A stretch of DNA of 64,000 nucleotides from Paraburkholderia fungorum (GTDB taxonomy: Bacteria; Pseudomonadota; Gammaproteobacteria; Burkholderiales; Burkholderiaceae), in the NCBI RefSeq assembly GCF_900099835.1, contig NZ_FNKP01000001.1, forward strand, positions 2,852,001 to 2,916,000, in the 5' to 3' direction. Made by a program: the position numbers and the translations under genes. Positions 28,491-38,449 of the stretch are shown here, piece after piece. The stretch's first letter is position 1; every line of letters begins with the position of its first letter. The notes beneath the pieces are model-generated. The model was given only the letters and a program-made list of their open reading frames with translations, had not been told where the DNA came from and made no database searches.

Positions 28491-29108
28491 ATGCCAGATT
28501 CCCCCAATCGCCCGCCGCGCCTGATTCTGGCGTCGAGTTCGCCGTATCGTCGCGAACTGCTCGAGCGCCTGCGCGCGCCTTTCGATGTCGTCGTTCCCGC
28601 GATCGACGAAACTCCGCACGCCGGCGAAACGCCCGAAGTCACAGCATTGCGGCTCGCAGAAGCCAAAGCGCGCAAAGTGGCGAGCGAACTCGGCAAAAAT
28701 GAATCCGCGCTCGTGATCGGCTCCGATCAGGTCGCCACGTATGACGGCCCGCAGATCGGCAAACCCGGCACGCACGAAAAGGCGCTCGCCCAGTTACAGG
28801 CAATGCGCGGCCGCGAAGTGCTGTTTCATAGTGCCCTATGCCTGTTCGACAGCGCGGCCGGTACCGTACAAACTGCGGATGTAATCACCCGCGTTCAGTT
28901 CCGCAACCTGCCGGACGCGGCCCTGGAAGCCTATTTGCGAGCCGAAACGCCTTACGACGTCGCGGGTAGCGCGAAATCGGAAGGCCTCGGCATTGCATTA
29001 CTCGAAGCCATCCACTCCGACGACCCCACCGCGCTCGTCGGCCTACCGCTAATTACCCTGTCGAGCATGCTGCTGGCAGCCGGCTATCCAATTCTGGAGG
29101 CGCAATGA
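28491..29108 (+). CDS. Maf/YceF-family nucleoside triphosphate pyrophosphatase
   Basis: House-cleaning enzyme of the Maf fold; the YceF subgroup hydrolyses 7-methyl-GTP to the monophosphate. The 205-residue protein starts LILASSSPYRRELLERL and has VIGSDQVA with catalytic Asp79. It diverges from yceD-rpmF exactly as yceF does in E. coli, which supports the YceF assignment over YhdE. ATG 28491 is chosen; another ATG at 28434 is in frame but gives a non-conserved N-terminus. It overlaps the next gene in ATGA. Confidence 0.9.
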   Translation: MPDSPNRPPRLILASSSPYRRELLERLRAPFDVVVPAIDETPHAGETPEVTALRLAEAKARKVASELGKNESALVIGSDQVATYDGPQIGKPGTHEKALAQLQAMRGREVLFHSALCLFDSAAGTVQTADVITRVQFRNLPDAALEAYLRAETPYDVAGSAKSEGLGIALLEAIHSDDPTALVGLPLITLSSMLLAAGYPILEAQ

Positions 29109-29824
29109 GCGGCACGCTCTATCTGATTCCAAACACGCTCGGCGAGGGTGATGCCGACGCGCTCGACGCCGTTCTGCCCGCCCCCGTGCGCGCCCGCGCA
29201 GCTTCATTGCACTATTACATCGGCGAAAACGCGAAAACCACACGCGCTTTTCTGAAGAAGGTCGGCACCGAGCGGCCGATTCAGGAAATCGAAATTAGGG
29301 AACTGAACGTCAACACGCCGGTTAGTGAGATCGACAAGCTGCTGGCTCCGCTACTGGCCGGCACCGACGCCGGCCTCGTTTCGGAAGCCGGGTGTCCGGC
29401 GGTTGCCGACCCGGGCGCGCTACTGGTGCGTCGCGCACACGAGCGCGGCGTGAAGGTCGTACCGTTTGTCGGACCGAGCTCGATTCTGCTGGCCTTGATG
29501 GCCTCCGGACTCAACGGTCAAAGTTTTGCGTTTCACGGCTACCTGCCGGTCGATGCCGCTGAACGCGCAAAGCGTCTGCGCGACCTGGAGCAGCAATCGC
29601 GCAAGGGCAAGCAAACGCAGATTTTTATCGAGACGCCCTATCGGAATCGCGCGCTGCTCGACACTTTACTGGCGACTTGCGCGCCGTCCACGCTGGTTTG
29701 CGTCGCGGTTGATTTAACCCTGGAAACAGAGACGATCGCCAGCCGCACTGTCGCCGACTGGAAGAAGAAGTCAGCGATCGATCTGCATAAGCGGCCGGCT
29801 ATTTTCCTGATTTTAGCTGCCTGA
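29105..29824 (+). CDS. SAM-dependent methyltransferase, tetrapyrrole-methylase fold
   Basis: A 239-residue protein of the RsmI-like group: TLYLIPNTLG at the N-terminus, GTDAGLVSEAGCPAVADPG (SAM-binding loop) and VVPFVGPSSILLALMASGLN. RsmI methylates the ribose of C1402 in 16S rRNA, but this shorter form has a divergent N-terminus, so rRNA as substrate is only a guess. Its start overlaps the Maf stop codon. A bidirectional terminator follows. Confidence 0.85.
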   Translation: MSGTLYLIPNTLGEGDADALDAVLPAPVRARAASLHYYIGENAKTTRAFLKKVGTERPIQEIEIRELNVNTPVSEIDKLLAPLLAGTDAGLVSEAGCPAVADPGALLVRRAHERGVKVVPFVGPSSILLALMASGLNGQSFAFHGYLPVDAAERAKRLRDLEQQSRKGKQTQIFIETPYRNRALLDTLLATCAPSTLVCVAVDLTLETETIASRTVADWKKKSAIDLHKRPAIFLILAA

Positions 29825-29860
29825 TTGGCGATAAACGCACCAGGAACCAAACAGCAGACA

Positions 29861-29905
29861 AAAAACCCCGCGCGATCAATTCGATTGATTGCGCAGGGCC
29901 TTTTT
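29861..29905. terminator. Bidirectional terminator between the methyltransferase and sppA
   Basis: Arms 29866-29880 and 29884-29898 pair through about 15 bp with two non-Watson-Crick positions and a TCG loop; AAAAA precedes and TTTTT follows. The two flanking genes converge on it. Confidence 0.85.
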
Positions 29906-29919
29906 CGCTGTCACACCGA

Positions 29920-30924
29920 TTAACGCAGGCTCAACTTCCCGCCGAGCGCCATTGCGTGTACTGCCCCGTTACCCACCGCCGCACCGAACTTACGTGCCAC
30001 GCGGTCGGTAATGCTCTCCTTTACCGTGTAGTCGACGATATCCGGCGCCTTGAAAAGCTCACGCGCTACATAGTCGGCGTCGCCGAAACCGTCTGCGAGG
30101 CCCAACTCCACACTCTTCTGACCCGTCCAGAACAGACCGGAGAACATGTCGGGCGTTTCATGCAGACGCTTACCCCGCCCCTGGCGTACCGCGTCGATAA
30201 ATTGCGCGTGAATCTGATCAAGCATGTCTTGGGCATGTGCGTCCATCTTCGGCGTTTCTGGCGAGAACGGATCGAAAAAGCCCTTGTTCTCACCCGATGT
30301 GTGCAGGCGACGCTCAACGCCCAGCTTATCCATCAAACCGGTGAAGCCGAAACTGTCCATCAACACGCCGATAGATCCGACGATGCTCGCCTTATCGACG
30401 TAAATCTTGTCCGCCGCCGCCGCCGCGTAGTAACCGCCCGACGCGCACATATCACCCACTACGACGTAAAGCGGAATTGACGGATATTTGACACGCAATC
30501 GCCGAATTTCGTTGTAGATGATGCCCGCCTGCACCGGACTGCCGCCCGGACTATTGCAGCTCAGGATCACCCCCGCCGTACCGGCATCGTCGAACGCACT
30601 CTCGAGCGCCGTGTTGATATCTTCGGCGTTCGCATTGGTATCAGCGGAGATTTCGCCGTCAAGCGACACCATTGCAGTGTGACGCCCGGTGGTTGCGACT
30701 TTATCGCCGGAGAACACCAGCCCGCCCCATACGACGAGTATCAATACGATCAGGAACACGAACCGGAAGAAAATCTTCCAGCGCCGCGCAGCGCGTTGCT
30801 CATTGATCGCCGCCATTGCAATGCGTTCGAGCGCAGCCCTTTCCCAGCCGGGTTCATCGGCGGGCACACGGGAGCGACCTGTTGGGGACAGATCTTTTGG
30901 GTCGGGAGTCAGGTTGTCGGACAT
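29920..30924 (-). CDS. sppA: Signal peptide peptidase, S49 family
   Basis: Inner-membrane serine protease degrading leftover signal peptides. The 334-residue short-form protein has one membrane helix (about 50-71) and the ClpP-like catalytic domain with Ser162 (MCASGGYYAA) and, at the spacing known from Bacillus SppA, Lys214 (GENKG). SPGGSP forms the oxyanion region. The N-terminal 48 residues are cytoplasmic and charged. It is the last gene of the rluC-HAD-Rieske-sppA run, 33 bp after the Rieske gene. Confidence 0.93.
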   Translation of the reverse strand: MSDNLTPDPKDLSPTGRSRVPADEPGWERAALERIAMAAINEQRAARRWKIFFRFVFLIVLILVVWGGLVFSGDKVATTGRHTAMVSLDGEISADTNANAEDINTALESAFDDAGTAGVILSCNSPGGSPVQAGIIYNEIRRLRVKYPSIPLYVVVGDMCASGGYYAAAAADKIYVDKASIVGSIGVLMDSFGFTGLMDKLGVERRLHTSGENKGFFDPFSPETPKMDAHAQDMLDQIHAQFIDAVRQGRGKRLHETPDMFSGLFWTGQKSVELGLADGFGDADYVARELFKAPDIVDYTVKESITDRVARKFGAAVGNGAVHAMALGGKLSLR

Positions 30925-30957
30925 GCGGAGCAGTGGAGGATCGAAAAGAGGGAAGAA

Positions 30958-31356
30958 TCAGGGCGTGGCAGGGCGCAATTCGCCGTCGGGCAGCCAGAAA
31001 ATGGCGCGGCCTTCCGGCGTATCCCGCTCCTCGACCAAGACAGGGCGCAATTTGCCGCCCCGGCACGGGCCACCCACGCATTTGCCGGTATCAGGCGCGT
31101 AAATCGCGCCATGTGTCGCGCACATCAAGTATAAGCCTGACGATTCGAAGAACTGTCCCTCAGCCCAGTCGAGTTCCATGGGCACGTGCGCGCAACGGTT
31201 CAGATAGCCATATGCACGGCCGTCGTAGCGAACGAAGAACACCACGGCGTCGCCGCCTCCCAGCCTGGCCGCGCGCCTCACGCCTGCGCCGCCGTCAACC
31301 AGGTCGTCCGCCGCGCAAATGCGGACGGACTCCGCTTCGCTCGCCTGGGTGCTCAT
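30958..31356 (-). CDS. Rieske [2Fe-2S] domain protein
   Basis: A 132-residue single-domain Rieske protein with both ligand boxes: Cys55-x-His57 (NRCAHVP) and Cys79-x2-His82 (MCATHGAIY). The second box contains the G-x-Y found in Rieske ferredoxins. No transmembrane helix or signal, so a soluble electron carrier. It overlaps the phosphatase gene upstream in ATGA. Partner enzyme unknown. Confidence 0.9.
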   Translation of the reverse strand: MSTQASEAESVRICAADDLVDGGAGVRRAARLGGGDAVVFFVRYDGRAYGYLNRCAHVPMELDWAEGQFFESSGLYLMCATHGAIYAPDTGKCVGGPCRGGKLRPVLVEERDTPEGRAIFWLPDGELRPATP

Positions 31357-32012
31357 GCGTTGTCCCGCAACCAGCCAGATAAATCGCTCACACTCGACGC
31401 CACGAATTTCGGCGACATCGCGTTCAGCGAATTTGCCGGATGTGCGCCATACGTCACGCCGATGCCCGCGACGCCCGCGTTCATCGCCATTTGCAGATCG
31501 TGCGTCGTGTCGCCGACCATCACCGTGCGCGCGGGATCCTGCCCCAGTTCGCGCGTCAGCTCATGGAGCATGGCCGGATGGGGCTTCGAAAACGTCTCGT
31601 CGGCACAACGGGTGCCGTCGAACAGGCTGGTCAGACGCGACTGGTCGAGCGCCCGGTTCAGGCCGACGCGGCTCTTGCCGGTCGCCACCGCCAGCAGATA
31701 ACCCTGATCGCGCAGCTCCTGCAACATTTCGCGGACGCCGGCAAAAAGCTCCGTGGCCTGATCCTTCACCAGATAGTGGAAGCGGTAACGTTCGGCCAGA
31801 CGCGGGTATTCGGACGGATCGAGCGTGGGCGCAGCGATCTGCAGCGCCTCGCGCAAGCCGAGGCCGATCACATAACTCGCGGCCTCGTGCGCGGGCACTG
31901 GCAAACCAAGATCGCGGCACGCCGACTGGATGCTGCGCGCGATGTGCGCGGTCGAATCCATCAACGTTCCGTCCCAATCGAACACGATCAGATCAAATTG
32001 CTCTCTAGCCAT
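31353..32012 (-). CDS. HAD-superfamily phosphatase, phosphoglycolate phosphatase-like
   Basis: A 219-residue HAD protein. Motif I FDWDGTLMD (nucleophile Asp12, acid Asp14), motif II VATGKS, motif III Lys in FSKPHPAM and motif IV VMVGDTTHDLQMA are all present, with a helical cap (about 20-90). It starts inside the end of rluC (8-bp overlap), and its stop overlaps the Rieske start. The substrate could be phosphoglycolate or another small phosphate ester; the name gph is not asserted. Confidence 0.88.
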   Translation of the reverse strand: MAREQFDLIVFDWDGTLMDSTAHIARSIQSACRDLGLPVPAHEAASYVIGLGLREALQIAAPTLDPSEYPRLAERYRFHYLVKDQATELFAGVREMLQELRDQGYLLAVATGKSRVGLNRALDQSRLTSLFDGTRCADETFSKPHPAMLHELTRELGQDPARTVMVGDTTHDLQMAMNAGVAGIGVTYGAHPANSLNAMSPKFVASSVSDLSGWLRDNA

Positions 32013-33030
32013 TCGGTGTTGTCTCCGGGTTTGACCCATTTCGTAATTCGTTGAGCTGCGCGACGAAGCTGCGGCACTCGGCCGGCAACGGCGCCTCGAA
32101 CTGAATCGGCACGCCGGTGGCCGGGTGCGCGAGCTTCAGCCGGTAAGCGTGCAGGAACATGCGTTTCAAGCCGGGTTTGGCATTGGTGCGCGCCAGTTCC
32201 TTATTCAAAGCGAAGTCGCCGTATTTTGCATCGCCGACAATCGGCAGCTCCAGATGCTGCAAGTGAACGCGAATCTGATGTGTGCGGCCCGTCTTGAGTT
32301 CCGCTTCGAGCAACGCGTACTCCGGCCAGCTGTCGATCAGATTGAACACCGTATGCGACGCCAGACCGTCCGGCTGCACGCGCACGCGGCGCTCTCCGTC
32401 GGCGGTCAGATACTTGTGCAGCGGCGCCTTGACCGCGCGGCGACGGCCCCAATCGGCCGCCCAGTCGCCATGAACGCACGCAAAGTAGCGTTTGTCCATT
32501 TTGTTCTCGCGGATCTGTTCGTGCAGGTTGACCAGCGCGCTGCGCTTCTTGGCCAACATCAGAATGCCGGACGTTTCCCGATCCAGCCGATGCACCAGTT
32601 CGAGGAATTTCGCCTGCGGACGCGCCTCGCGCATCTGTTCGATCACGCCGAACGCCACGCCGCTGCCGCCATGCACCGCCACGCCGGCCGGTTTGTCGAT
32701 GACCAGCATGTGGTCGTCTTCGAAAATAATCTTGAAATCCGCACTCGGCACATGCGCGTGCGCGGCGGCTTCACTCGGCTGCGCGACGCGAATAGGCGGC
32801 ACGCGCACCAGATCGCCAAGCTCCAGGCGATACTGAGCGTCTATCCGGCCCTTATTCACGCGCACTTCGCCGCTGCGCAGAATTCGATAAATGTGGCTCT
32901 TGGGCACGCCTTTACAGACGCGCAAGAGGAAGTTGTCGATGCGCTGTCCGGCCGCGCTGTCGTCGATCTCGATGATGGAGACCTGGTCGCTTGCGACCGA
33001 TTTCTGGGATATTTTGCCTAACTCTTTCAT
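32005..33030 (-). CDS. rluC: 23S rRNA pseudouridine synthase RluC
   Basis: Forms pseudouridine at 955, 2504 and 2580 of 23S rRNA in E. coli. The 341-residue protein has an N-terminal S4 RNA-binding domain (about 30-90), then the catalytic domain with FLELVHRLDRETSGILML (catalytic Asp) and KTGRTHQIRVHL. The ATG at 33030 gives the usual N-terminus. It diverges from rne, the same arrangement as in E. coli and many proteobacteria. Confidence 0.95.
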   Translation of the reverse strand: MKELGKISQKSVASDQVSIIEIDDSAAGQRIDNFLLRVCKGVPKSHIYRILRSGEVRVNKGRIDAQYRLELGDLVRVPPIRVAQPSEAAAHAHVPSADFKIIFEDDHMLVIDKPAGVAVHGGSGVAFGVIEQMREARPQAKFLELVHRLDRETSGILMLAKKRSALVNLHEQIRENKMDKRYFACVHGDWAADWGRRRAVKAPLHKYLTADGERRVRVQPDGLASHTVFNLIDSWPEYALLEAELKTGRTHQIRVHLQHLELPIVGDAKYGDFALNKELARTNAKPGLKRMFLHAYRLKLAHPATGVPIQFEAPLPAECRSFVAQLNELRNGSNPETTPNG

Positions 33031-33760
33031 TCTGAATATAATTTGCCCAGCAGTCTGCGGCGGCCGGCGCAGTGACCGGAATTCGGGCAGGTTGCGCAGG
33101 TGCAAGCGATAAACCGTTATTTTACTTGCGCCGGGGTCTGGTTGCTCACCCTCAAATGAGATGCAACAAGTTGCACGCACGAAGTCAGTGCCCGGCAGGG
33201 ACGGCGCCCACAGGCGCGTTCGGTCAAGGTCAGCTTCGACGGTAACGGAATTTTGGTCAAAAAGAATTTAACTTTCAGCTTCGGTATCCGGCGGTATGAC
33301 GCCAAGTTGTAGAAGCTGCGAGTTGCGAAAATACGGCGTGCGCCCGAGGCGTCTTGTAGAAAGTACAAGACATGGCGACGTCAAAATGAGGCGAGACACC
33401 CCCAGCAGGAAAAGACGCGCCGCCTGCGCGAACTTCCCGCTGCGGCATGACCGCAGCCTCCGACCCTCCGGTCACGCGCCCAGTTGGCGCACCGGCGCGA
33501 GTGGACGAAGGCTTATGAAGGTCTGCTGGCAGAACCCGCGGCGTGTCGGGTCATTATTTGAAGCCGTGTTCGCATGTGCCCTGCGGCCTCGCGCCCATTT
33601 TTTAATGGGGCCGGGCCCTCTCAGGCAATTCTCCCGCCATTTTTCCCGCTCCAGCGTGCTTGTGAAAACACAATAAGGCGCGGCATGCCGCTGCCCTCAT
33701 GGCTCTCGCGACTGACAACCGCGCAGCCGGAGGCAGGCTAAGCCGCTCTGGAGCCGTTCA
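33031..33760 (+). other. rluC-rne divergent region and long rne leader, 730 bp
   Basis: No gene is supported. The region contains an 8-bp perfect hairpin GTCTTGTA-GAAAG-TACAAGAC (33351-33371), a CCCATT-TTTT-AATGGG hairpin (33594-33609) and TTGTG-AAAA-CACAA (33660-33673) close to rne. In E. coli the rne leader forms hairpins through which RNase E limits its own synthesis; these structures may play the same role here. I could not place the promoters with confidence. Confidence 0.5.
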
Positions 33761-36700
33761 ATGAAACGAATGTTGTTCAACGCGACGCAGCAGGAAGAAC
33801 TGCGCGTCGCCATCGTCGATGGGCAAAAACTCATCGATATCGACATCGAAACCGCCGGGCGCGAACAGCGCAAAGGCAATATTTACAAAGGCATCATCAC
33901 CCGCATCGAGCCGTCGCTCGAAGCGTGCTTCGTCAACTACGGCGAAGACCGTCACGGTTTTCTGCCGTTCAAGGAAGTCGCCCGTCAGTATTTCCGCGAC
34001 GGCGTCGACATGCGCTCCGCCCGCATCCAGGACGCCCTGAAAGAAGGTCAGGAACTGATCGTCCAGGTCGAAAAGGAAGAACGCGGCAACAAGGGCGCGG
34101 CTCTCACCACATTCATCTCGCTCGCCGGCCGGTATCTGGTTCTGATGCCGAATAACCCGCGTGGCGGCGGCGTGTCGCGCCGTATCGAAGGCGACGACCG
34201 TCAGGAACTGCGCGAAACCATGGCGCAACTGCAATTGCCGGAAGGCATGAGCATCATCGCGCGCACGGCCGGCATTGGCCGCAGCGCCGAAGAGCTGCAG
34301 TGGGACCTGAACTACCTGATGCAACTGTGGCGCGCGATCGAAGCCGCGTCGCAAAGCGGCTCGAACGGTCAGCCGATGTTGATTTATCTCGAGTCGAGCC
34401 TCGTGATCCGCGCGATCCGCGACTATTTCCAGCCGGACATCGGCGAAATCCTGATCGACACCACCGAAATCCATGACCAGGCCCGCGCCTTCATGGATAT
34501 CGTGATGCCGGATAATGTCAGCAAGGTGAAGCGGTATCACGACGACGTGCCGCTCTTCTCGCGCTTCCAGATCGAACACCAGATCGAAACGGCGTACTCG
34601 CGCACGGTTCCGCTGCCGTCGGGCGGCGCAATCGTGATCGACCACACCGAAGCGCTGGTCGCGATCGACGTGAACTCGGCACGCGCCACCAAGGGCGCCG
34701 ACATCGAGGAAACGGCTGCACGCACCAACCTCGAAGCCGCCGACGAAGTCGCTCGCCAGTTGCGTCTGCGCGACCTCGGCGGCCTGATCGTGATCGACTT
34801 CATCGACATGGAGTCGGCCAAGAGCCAGCGTGAAGTTGAGCAGCGCCTGAAAGACGCGCTCAAGCACGACCGGGCGCGCGTCCAGATGGGCAAGATTTCG
34901 CGTTTCGGCCTGATGGAACTGTCGCGTCAACGTCTGCGTCCGGCGCTGTCGGAAGGCAGCCACGTGACCTGCCCGCGCTGTAACGGCACGGGTCATATCC
35001 GCGATACCGAATCGTCCGCGCTGCAAGTGCTGCGGATCATTCAGGAAGAAGCGATGAAGGAAAACACCGCGGCGATCCATTGCCAGGTGCCGGTCGAAGT
35101 GACCGCCTTCCTGTTGAACGAAAAGCGCGCCGAAATCAACAAGATCGAGTCGCGTTTCAAGGTCAATGTCGTCCTGATTCCGAACAAGCATCTCGACACG
35201 CCGCATTACAAGCTCGAGCGCCTGCGTCACGACGATGCACGCCTCGACGATCCGCGCGCGTCGTGGAAGATGGCCGAAGAAGCGGCACGCGAACTGGAAT
35301 CGGAAACGGGTTACAGCAAGCGCACCGAAGAAGTGAAGCCGAAGCAGGAAGCGGCGGTCAAGGGCATCACGCCTGAGAAGCCGGCACCGAGCGCGCCGGT
35401 TCGTCCGGCAGCAACCCCGGCTCCGGTCGCGGTGGCTCCGGCTACCGGTGGCTTCATCGGCTGGCTGAAGAACCTGTTTGGCGTGCAGTCGGCGGCTCCC
35501 GCTCCTGTCGCACCGGCTACGACCGAAAAGCAGGCGCGTCCGCAACGCGGCGAGCGCACGGAACGCGGTGAGCGCACCGGCGAACGCGGCGGCGACCGCA
35601 ACCGCAATCGCCGTAGCGGCACAGCCGGCCGCGATGCGGCAGGCCGTACCGAAGGCGCGACCGGTGGTCGTCAGGCTCAAGGTCAGCAACCGTCGCAACG
35701 TCAGGAACGCGAACCGCGTGAGGGCCGTGAGGCACGCGAAGGCCGTGAACCGCGCGAAGCACGCGAGCCGCGTGGCAACCGTGAGCCGCGTGAAGCACGC
35801 GAGCAACGCGAACCGCGCGAGGCCCGTGAAGGCCGTGAACCGCGCGAGGCTCGTGAGCCGCGCGAAGGCCGCGAAAACCGTGACCGCGACACTCGTGGTA
35901 ACGATCGCACGGAAACCGCGGAAGGCGCAGCACAGCGCGCTGAACGTGGCGAACGTCAGGAACGCGGCGAGCGTCGTGAGCGTGGCGAACGTGCTGAACG
36001 TGGCGAGCGTCGCAAGCCGCAAGCCGAAACCACTGACGCACTGACGCAAACCGACGCGCAAGCGGAAGAACTGGCCCGCAATCAGGCCGCACTCGGCGAA
36101 AACGGTGCTCCAGTCGATCAGGAAGCCGTGGCGCGTGAGGGTGAAGAGCGTCGTCGTCGCCGTCGCGGCCGTCGTGGTGGTCGTCGTGAGCGTGAAGAGG
36201 ACGTGAACGGCAACCTCGCAGCGGACGTTGCGGAAGCCGAAGGCGACTCGTCGAACGTCAGCGATGAAGCACCGGTGCGCGCGGCTCATCAGCCGGTCGA
36301 GCACAAGGCCGATGTCGTCGAATCGAACGATAAGGCGCAGGAAGTCACGCCGGTGGAAGTGGTGGTTGCCGCTGTCGCGACCGAAACCGCCGTGGTGACC
36401 GAACTGCACGCGTCGGCCGAAACGCCGGCTCTGGCTGTCGAGAAGGCTGCGAAGTCGGAAACCGTGGTGCCGGTCGAACAGGCTCCGGCTGCAGTTGAGC
36501 CGGTGGCAGTTTCGCCGGTAGCAGTTGAGCCGGTGGCACAAGCCGCCGCGCCGGTCGAAGCTGCGCAAGCCGCTCCGACCGCTAGCGAAGCGGTTTCGCT
36601 GGTCGAACCGGTCGCGCGTGTCGAAGCTCCGGTTCAGGCGCCCGTCGTGGCCCCGGCTGTCGAGGCGCAAGCCGCACCGGCGCCGGTAGTCGCAGCGCAG

Positions 36701-37102
36701 GCTGCACCGGCTCCGGCCGCCGTGGTCGAAGCACCGGCAGTTGCGCCGGCGCCGCAAGCCGAGATCGTCGAAGCGCAACCGGTCGCAGCAGCAGAACCGG
36801 CTGCAGTCGTCGCGGTTGCTCCGGTAGCAGAACCGGCAGTGGTCGAGCCGGCGCCTGTCGCCGCACCGCCGCAGGCAACGCAGGCGCCCCGCGCAGCCAG
36901 CGTGTCGGCTGAAGCCCTGAAGCCCGTGCTCGAACAGGCCGGCCTCGTCTGGGTGAATACCGACGCCGACAAGCTCCGCGCCGCGCAGGATGTAGCTGCA
37001 CAGACCGTCAAGCCGGCCCGTGTGGTTCGTGAGCGCAAGTCGCTGCCGCCGGTCGACAACGCACCGATGCAGCAAGTCGAAACGGGCAAGCATCCGCAGT
37101 AA
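33761..37102 (+). CDS. rne: Ribonuclease E
   Basis: Essential endoribonuclease for rRNA/tRNA processing and mRNA decay, scaffold of the degradosome. The 1113-residue protein has an S1 domain (about 35-120), the 5' sensor and RNase H regions, catalytic Asp303 and Asp346 at the E. coli positions, and a zinc link CPRCNGTGH (Cys404, Cys407). The C-terminal half is disordered: a [12 protein letters not shown] amphipathic segment (about 565-575) that may contact the membrane, an Arg/Glu repeat block (about 590-760), an Arg-rich patch and a long Ala/Pro/Val-rich tail. The final segment with [14 protein letters not shown] resembles a short conserved C-terminal motif. Confidence 0.96.
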   Translation: MKRMLFNATQQEELRVAIVDGQKLIDIDIETAGREQRKGNIYKGIITRIEPSLEACFVNYGEDRHGFLPFKEVARQYFRDGVDMRSARIQDALKEGQELIVQVEKEERGNKGAALTTFISLAGRYLVLMPNNPRGGGVSRRIEGDDRQELRETMAQLQLPEGMSIIARTAGIGRSAEELQWDLNYLMQLWRAIEAASQSGSNGQPMLIYLESSLVIRAIRDYFQPDIGEILIDTTEIHDQARAFMDIVMPDNVSKVKRYHDDVPLFSRFQIEHQIETAYSRTVPLPSGGAIVIDHTEALVAIDVNSARATKGADIEETAARTNLEAADEVARQLRLRDLGGLIVIDFIDMESAKSQREVEQRLKDALKHDRARVQMGKISRFGLMELSRQRLRPALSEGSHVTCPRCNGTGHIRDTESSALQVLRIIQEEAMKENTAAIHCQVPVEVTAFLLNEKRAEINKIESRFKVNVVLIPNKHLDTPHYKLERLRHDDARLDDPRASWKMAEEAARELESETGYSKRTEEVKPKQEAAVKGITPEKPAPSAPVRPAATPAPVAVAPATGGFIGWLKNLFGVQSAAPAPVAPATTEKQARPQRGERTERGERTGERGGDRNRNRRSGTAGRDAAGRTEGATGGRQAQGQQPSQRQEREPREGREAREGREPREAREPRGNREPREAREQREPREAREGREPREAREPREGRENRDRDTRGNDRTETAEGAAQRAERGERQERGERRERGERAERGERRKPQAETTDALTQTDAQAEELARNQAALGENGAPVDQEAVAREGEERRRRRRGRRGGRREREEDVNGNLAADVAEAEGDSSNVSDEAPVRAAHQPVEHKADVVESNDKAQEVTPVEVVVAAVATETAVVTELHASAETPALAVEKAAKSETVVPVEQAPAAVEPVAVSPVAVEPVAQAAAPVEAAQAAPTASEAVSLVEPVARVEAPVQAPVVAPAVEAQAAPAPVVAAQAAPAPAAVVEAPAVAPAPQAEIVEAQPVAAAEPAAVVAVAPVAEPAVVEPAPVAAPPQATQAPRAASVSAEALKPVLEQAGLVWVNTDADKLRAAQDVAAQTVKPARVVRERKSLPPVDNAPMQQVETGKHPQ
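35701..35900 (+). repeat. Degenerate Arg/Glu-Pro coding repeats in rne
   Basis: Short units reading Arg-Glu-Pro-Arg-Glu and Ala-Arg-Glu-Gly-Arg-Glu recur many times in frame, with DNA units such as GAACCGCGCGA and GAGCCGCGTGA. Charged low-complexity repeats of this kind are common in RNase E tails, where they bind RNA. Copy number may vary between strains by slippage. Confidence 0.8.
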
Positions 37103-37120
37103 GCTGCTCTGCCTTAGTCA

Positions 37121-37150
37121 AAAAGCCCGCCCTCATAGGCGGGCTTTTTT
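37121..37150 (+). terminator. Rho-independent terminator after rne
   Basis: Stem AGCCCGCC (37124-37131) / GGCGGGCT (37138-37145), loop CTCATA, flanked by AAAA and TTTTTT, 18 bp after the rne stop codon. Confidence 0.92.
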
Positions 37151-37247
37151 GCTTTTATGAGCGTGAAGATGGACGCAGAGCGAAATCCCAAACGCGCCCG
37201 GATATGCCCATCCCCGTATACCCGACGCGCCCGGAAGCCCGCCTGTC

Positions 37248-37265
37248 ATCGGAAGCATTTCCGAT
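37248..37265 (+). repeat. Inverted repeat in the moaA upstream region
   Basis: ATCGGAA-GCAT-TTCCGAT is a perfect 7-bp inverted repeat, about 60 bp before moaA. TAGAAT (37265-37270) adjoins it and could be a -10 element, which would place the repeat over the promoter. Possible operator; no T-run, so not a terminator. Confidence 0.4.
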
Positions 37266-37323
37266 AGAATGAATAATTGGCTTTCTATTCAAGCATCAGA
37301 GCAAGCACCAAGCGAAGCAATCC

Positions 37324-38433
37324 ATGTCCCGACGCATCATCCCAGTTGCCGATTTCAGCGCGGCGCCGGTCATCTCCGGCCCAGTGCAAACGCCTAGCGG
37401 CGTATTGCATGACACGCTGTCGCGTCCGCTGCGTGATCTGCGTATTTCGGTAACGGACCGCTGCAACTTCCGCTGTGTTTATTGCATGCCGCGCGCGGTG
37501 TTCGACAAGGATTACGCGTTCCTGCCGCATAGCGCCCTGCTCAGCTTCGAGGAAATCGAGCGACTGGCGCGACTCTTCGTCGCGCATGGCGTCGAAAAAA
37601 TCCGGCTGACGGGTGGCGAACCGCTGCTGCGCAAGAATCTGGAGTTTCTGATCGAGCGGCTCGCGCAACTGACCACGCCAACCGGCCGCCCGCTCGATCT
37701 GACGCTGACCACCAACGGCTCGCTGCTGGAGCGCAAGGCGCGCAGTCTGAAAGACGCCGGCCTGACCCGCGTCACGGTAAGCCTCGACGCGCTCGACGAC
37801 ACCCTGTTTCGCCGGATGAACGACGCCGACTTCTCGGTTGCCGATGTGCTCGACGGTATTGCCGCGGCGCAGGCGGTGGGACTCGCGCCCGTCAAGGTCA
37901 ACATGGTGGTGAAACGCGGCACCAACGACAGCGAAATCGTGCCGATGGCGAGCCATTTCAAAGGCTCGGGCGCGGTGCTGCGCTTCATCGAATATATGGA
38001 CGTGGGCACGTCGAACGGCTGGAACATGACCGAAGTGCTGCCGTCCGCCGACGTGATCACGCGAATCGCACAGCATTTCCCGCTCGCTCCGCTCGACGCG
38101 CATAGTCCCGCCGAGACCGCCCAGCGCTGGGGCTACGTGGACGGCGGTGGCGAGATCGGCGTGATCTCGAGCGTCACCCGTGCGTTTTGCGGCGATTGCA
38201 CGCGTGCCCGTCTGTCGACCGAAGGAAAGCTGTACCTATGTCTGTTCGCGTCGTCCGGTCACGATTTGCGCGCGTTGCTGCGCAGTGGTGCGAGCGATGC
38301 CGAGATCGCCACCGCCGTCGCCGAAATCTGGCAGGGCCGCAGCGACCGCTATTCGCAGTTGCGCGGCAGCCAGGCTGCGCAAGCGCGCGAACAGGCGGGC
38401 CGCCGCGTTGAAATGTCGTACATCGGCGGCTAA
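37324..38433 (+). CDS. moaA: GTP 3',8-cyclase MoaA
   Basis: Radical-SAM enzyme starting molybdenum-cofactor synthesis from GTP. The 369-residue protein has the N-terminal [4Fe-4S] motif Cys47-x3-Cys51-x2-Cys54 (RCNFRCVYC), the second-cluster cysteines in [11 protein letters not shown] and LYLCLF, and the C-terminal MSYIGG needed for activity. LTGGEPLLR is the SAM-binding GGE motif. An N-terminal segment of about 35 residues precedes the barrel. First gene of moaA-mobA-moeA. Confidence 0.96.
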   Translation: MSRRIIPVADFSAAPVISGPVQTPSGVLHDTLSRPLRDLRISVTDRCNFRCVYCMPRAVFDKDYAFLPHSALLSFEEIERLARLFVAHGVEKIRLTGGEPLLRKNLEFLIERLAQLTTPTGRPLDLTLTTNGSLLERKARSLKDAGLTRVTVSLDALDDTLFRRMNDADFSVADVLDGIAAAQAVGLAPVKVNMVVKRGTNDSEIVPMASHFKGSGAVLRFIEYMDVGTSNGWNMTEVLPSADVITRIAQHFPLAPLDAHSPAETAQRWGYVDGGGEIGVISSVTRAFCGDCTRARLSTEGKLYLCLFASSGHDLRALLRSGASDAEIATAVAEIWQGRSDRYSQLRGSQAAQAREQAGRRVEMSYIGG

Positions 38434-38449
38434 TCTGGGCGATCACCGC

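Noticed and set aside
35701..35900. CRISPR-like appearance of regularly spaced short repeats
   Set aside because: The repeats are in frame, degenerate, lack unique spacers of constant length and translate to the RNase E Arg/Glu tail. No cas gene is present.
33758..37093. A 1,111-codon open frame on the minus strand antisense to nearly all of rne
   Set aside because: It mirrors rne codon by codon, is dominated by Arg/His/Leu/Val runs expected from the reverse complement of high-GC coding sequence, has no ribosome-binding site and no domain. RNase E on the plus strand has intact catalytic residues.
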